From NCBI RefSeq assembly GCF_000003815.2, contig NC_049979.1:16925933-16989932 (forward strand): DNA of 64,000 bases, written 5' to 3'. Shown here piece after piece: positions 59,908-64,000 of this stretch; position 1 is the first letter of the stretch; each line of letters starts with the position of its first letter. This DNA comes from Branchiostoma floridae. Lineage: Eukaryota > Chordata > Leptocardii > Amphioxiformes > Branchiostomatidae. The translations under genes and the position numbers were made by a program. The notes under the pieces are model-generated. The model saw only the letters and a program-made list of their open reading frames with translations, did not search any database and was not told the DNA's origin.

Positions 59908-60359
59908 TAGGGCTGGGTACCGGTACACCGTACCGGTACAAAACCGGTTTTTCTTATTGTACCGGTCCGGAAAAACCGGACCTGAAAAAAATCGGTGGAC
60001 CGGATGTTGGACCTATTAGAAAATAAACGGATTATATGATCAGGAATTCACGAGTTTGGGGGCTTACCGGTCGAAGAAAATAACGAGAGCGAAGCAGGTA
60101 GGGTTTATAGTAATTTCTACAAAGTTTTCCAGTCAATCGTACAGAGACAGTAAGTCTTGCAGGATTTTAGAACGCCAGTGAGAGTCAAATACTCCACAAA
60201 ACATACTATTTGTAGCGAAATGGACCATTTTTTGAGTATTGTCCTGTCACATGCTCTCACATACTGAATAAGGTCCAGGTTCAGGTCCGGACCTGGACCT
60301 GATCCTTTGGACCTGAACCGGACCTGGACCTGAATTTTCTGTACCGGTACCCAGCCCTA
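59908..60359. mobile_element. hAT-type MITE, 452 bp
   Basis: Terminal inverted repeats tagggctgggtaccggtac and gtaccggtacccagcccta are perfect. The element is flanked by identical 8-bp direct repeats gtaatgac (59900-59907 and 60360-60367). An 8-bp target-site duplication and a TAGGG-type terminus are the signature of hAT transposons. The interior has subterminal accggtacc and ggacctg motifs in both orientations and no transposase ORF, so it is non-autonomous. Confidence 0.95.
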
Positions 60360-60679
60360 GTAATGACGGTTGGAGTGGGAAGACTTCATGCAGTGCGACT
60401 CGGCGGGCAGGAAAAGTGATTATGCTGGCACAAGACCAGGACACGGTCTGTCGACGACATTTGTGTAAGTTTTCCTTTAATGCGACACTCCAGACGGGTC
60501 CAAACGACCTTTCATCCATATTCTTGCAGGAATCTCTTCTAAGTCTGGTTTCCCGAGACGGCGGTGGGACACAAAGTCTTCCGGCCACAGAAACTGGGGT
60601 TCCTCAGCGGCGAGATTACCTGCAGAAGTATCTGACGGTGCCGACTGAATGGTTTGTTTTCGTGCGTGCGAACACTCAC

Positions 60680-61056
60680 CTCAATGTGCTGTTACAAATC
60701 CTCCACAGCCGCCAACAGGAGAGAACTGACGCTTCCACGGGATTTTGTCTTTGACGGAGAATCCTGCCCGCACAGGCACATCTATCAATACCGCGCCCGG
60801 AACCACAACTGCAGGTGATGATCTCAGCTAGCGCGCTCAGCACCAGCTGTAAATGGGTCGGCGGCGCTGATTGGTCTACAGTGACATTGTCTGCCTTCTT
60901 CGCTCCAATCGTTGAGATCGAGACGTCTAGAGGGAGGGACGTGAATCGGACCAGAACAACCCGTGGTAGGTCAAAATGATGGTCATTTTCCCGTGACCCT
61001 GGTGACCTGTGACACAGGAGGACGGAGCAGGGGTGCTTGTAGCCATAACAGGCCAT
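60680..61056 (-). other. Candidate first exon of a minus-strand gene
   Basis: ATG at 61054-61056 opens 125 codons that run into a strong donor TTGAG|gtgagt at 60680/60679. Composition is GC-rich with several Cys, and the frame may equally be untranslated leader. If used, the next exon would lie leftward; the coiled-coil gene at 51.2 kb, which has a 5'UTR acceptor, is one possible partner. A plus-strand ORF with acceptor attcttgcag (60531-60754) overlaps and competes. Confidence 0.3.
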
Positions 61057-61099
61057 GCCGTGGGACTATAAGGGCAGTACAATTGGCGATTCACACTAC

Positions 61100-64000
61100 T
61101 GGTGTGATACGCTTTACAGTAACAGACATTGACTTCAAAGATAGCCGCCCGCACTCTATGACTGATTATATACTCTTATGGGTATCGATAAACTGTTGTG
61201 AATACATGTTCGTGTGTGTGCGTATGGGATAAGTTGCTGTAGATGATCAATGACCCCAAAACGAACCTTGTACTAAACTTTAGATGACCTACTTGGTTTG
61301 TAGCCAGATCTTGGCTCCCTGGCACGATTTATTTTCCATTTTACTGCTTTTTTAATGTCCCCCGTAAGTGTTTAATAGTGATGAGGGTGAATAAACGGGT
61401 AAGATATACATTTTATAGTTGCTTTTACACGTGTCTCCCCCACACTGGTGCACATATATGCCAGTGAACGTTTGTTGAAGCCATTTCCCATAAAAGTGAC
61501 ACTATATAATCCTACTTGGCCGACAAATTAAACTTACTCACCCGAAACACTTCTCATAATCTTTTCAATAAAACGATATTCTTGGCCGTAGTTGACCTCA
61601 GAGATACACCGGGTCAGAGGGAACGGAGGCCAGAGGGATGCAAGAGGTCTTGATCAGTCACCAGTTTCAGTGTTTGTTCCACCAGACAATACCATCACAA
61701 AAGTCTGTCTGTAGCCAGGGGAGACGGAAGAGGACAATACAAAAGCTGACAAGACGGATACAAATATGTCCCCAAAACGACAAGCCTTGTTTGACTAAAA
61801 GAAAACCCTGACTATACAATGTTCTTTCAACCATACTTTGACCATTCACATTGAGGATTACTGGCAAAAGCGTTTCGCTTAACAGCATTGAGAAAAGTCG
61901 TCTACTGTGTAGGTCAGTACGGTTGTGCATTTCAAGTGGCGGTAAATCTTTCTTGCCTTTCGTCGATAAGTATACTTTCTGGCAACTCACTGCACCCCCG
62001 CCACGAGAGCTGTATTTCAGGTCTAACCCATTAGATCTATCTGGAAAACGGATGAAAGCCTAGTAATACCATTGAGATGTTTCATTATCTGTGTCGGATC
62101 GAAGTTGTATTTCCGACATTGGTACTAATGATACACTGAGGTAGGGTCTTTCCGGCTAGCGCTATCTGTGACTTCTCGACACCCACCCGTATCGCACCGT
62201 GAAGTTTGCCAAGATAGACAACCGTATGTCGCTGTGGCAGAGCTGTGTCACTCACTGTTTTCTTAGAGACAAAAGGTGGCGTAAGGATAGGTTCTAGGTG
62301 CGTTAAGTTCGTTCTTGAAATCTACCAGTTACTCCTGTGTAAAACACTTGCTAGCTCGCACCTGGGCTTACACGTGGCGTGCACTGCCAGACCATGGGAC
62401 TCGGTTCTTCTCAGAAGACCTTTAAAGCACACATGTTAGTCTGCAAGGATTTTATGTGACACTATAGCACTGTCCACACATAGTGTGTGGTTAAAGAACG
62501 TGTTACAACGGAAACGAGGGGTTTGTCTTGGAGACTTCGTCTATTACGAGAATTGTTATCTAAGTCTGTTGTGCACGTGCACCACGTGTGGTAAAATTTG
62601 TTAACTCCAAAAAGTTTTTTTAAAGCATGGGTGGCGCTGAATATGGGGTTATAACCTCTAAGCTCTACCATTTTGCTTACATCAAGGTCCCCACTTATTA
62701 TGCATATCTTGGCAAGCCTTCGCCGTTTCTACTGAATTCTATGGCAGTCTGCTACACTGATTTCTTATGAGCTCCGCCCGCTGATGAGCCGCTGACATGA
62801 CCTGTGTCCCTAACCTCTACCAGACTCCTCACGGGACCGCATCCCCAGCGGACAAGCCTACCCCTATATCGAAGCAATTGTTGAAATCCTTTCATATTTC
62901 TGTCAACCGCCGGTTATCGTCTCTTAGCAGGACAGCGCTGATGAGGACCACACAGAAAACACTGGTGAAAGTTTAGCCGTGCCCTGGGACGGATCGACTT
63001 GCCGCGGTGAAAGCATGACACGGTGACGACATTCACGAGTTGGTCGTAGGTGAGGCGGCCGTGATCTTTACGAAACTTGCGGGAAATAAAAAAAAGGTAT
63101 ATCGTTGGAGACCACCCAGGGTTGATCTTTCGCCCAGGCCGGGAATTGTTGACCCCAAGAAATCAGGAGGGGAGAGGAACATACATTAAAGGTCTGTTGA
63201 TTTACACGACGCTAGAGACATGTTCTCGCGAGTATACGCCTCCTGCAGACGGGCCAGTGTGGCACTGAGCCAGCCTGACGGACTGAAATGTGGCCCGCCC
63301 GTTATCCCTCTGTACGTGGATTACAGATGAGACCCTTTAGAATGGGTTGGGCACATCAAAAGGCTAAGAAAGGACCGGCTTTCTGGCAACAACTATAAAT
63401 CATATATGTTCAGCTATGCTAAATCAGATCTACCTGATCTAGCCAGGAGGGTGGGACAGCCTGTATGCACCTGGTCAGGCAGAGACTGGTCCTGGTAAGC
63501 CTGTGCGTGGGGCTGCCAAATTTCTTCTGGAATCATAAACAATTGTAATGGCGACGGAAAGAAAGGATTGCAAGAAGACTAGGTTTAGAGGATATGTTTA
63601 AAGTAAGTGATTGACTAAAGATAACAAAAGTGTTATTTTGCCTCCAGAAGCCAGAATAGTAGTTCCCACTGTTGTGTCGCGAACCTGGCCAATATTGGCC
63701 ACCCGGTGGTTTATCTCATTCTCGTACTTCACGAGGTGTAACACATTAAATATACCGGTAACGCCATACAATGTGATGTTTTCTTAGTTGTTATCCTAGT
63801 TTCTCCCCTTATTTGGTTCGAGGACTTGTCTAGTCAGGGTTCTATGTGATCTCTTCTATGTCGGAGACTGAATCATAGGTACCAGACAGGTAGCCATAGC
63901 AGGATAGAAGTACTAATGCCAAACGTGTTGGAAGTACCGGATAAAACTATCCTATTAAAGTGCTTCTATAATATGAAGGTCTAAAACTTTGAAGTTCATC
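61100..64000. other. Non-coding, nothing assignable
   Basis: Only short ORFs without splice logic. No repeats or RNA genes recognised. Confidence 0.5.

Overview
The window is eukaryotic, mostly non-coding DNA with small phase-coherent exons, GT-AG introns, microsatellites and palindromic DNA transposons. The best anchors are two ETS-family genes of the ERG/FLI1 subfamily. Moderate GC, intron sizes and repeat style suggest an invertebrate deuterostome, most likely a lancelet (Branchiostoma). That assignment is inference from general character, not from a species-specific marker.

Layout. 1-1836 (+): intron and last coding exon of a first ERG/FLI1-like gene (here Erg-A); its 5' exons lie outside the window. 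1837-14268: 3'UTR, a 60-bp-class minisatellite (5690-6790) and intergenic DNA with candidate GATA/ETS-type regulatory blocks. 14269-33472 (-): a second ERG/FLI1-like gene (Erg-B), facing Erg-A tail to tail. I could assemble its CDS from five exons (33235-33472, 32500-32700, 31771-31839, 21257-21340, 14269-14780). Every intron is phase 1 and the total is 1104 nt (367 aa plus stop), with a PNT/SAM domain and an ETS domain.

34727-46393 (-): an unrecognised gene (gene X), just upstream of Erg-B on the same strand. Six exons join in frame (phases 0,2,1,2,0) into 337 aa; an alternative last exon at 38777-38847 would give 192 aa. 38903-40727 (+): a two-exon, 135-aa unrecognised ORF (gene Y), nested antisense in gene X intron 3. 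50500-51243 (-): an intronless CDS for a 247-aa secreted coiled-coil protein with a polyadenylation signal. 52-64 kb: no confidently assignable gene, several overlapping weak ORFs, a candidate first exon at 60680-61056 (-), and a hAT-type MITE (59908-60359) with an 8-bp target-site duplication.

The most striking observation is that the ETS exons of Erg-A and Erg-B are identical base for base over 277 bp, synonymous sites included. A second identical block of 81 bp follows. Introns and the intervening C-terminal segment have clearly diverged. This is the pattern left by gene conversion between inverted copies, or by selection on the nucleotide sequence.
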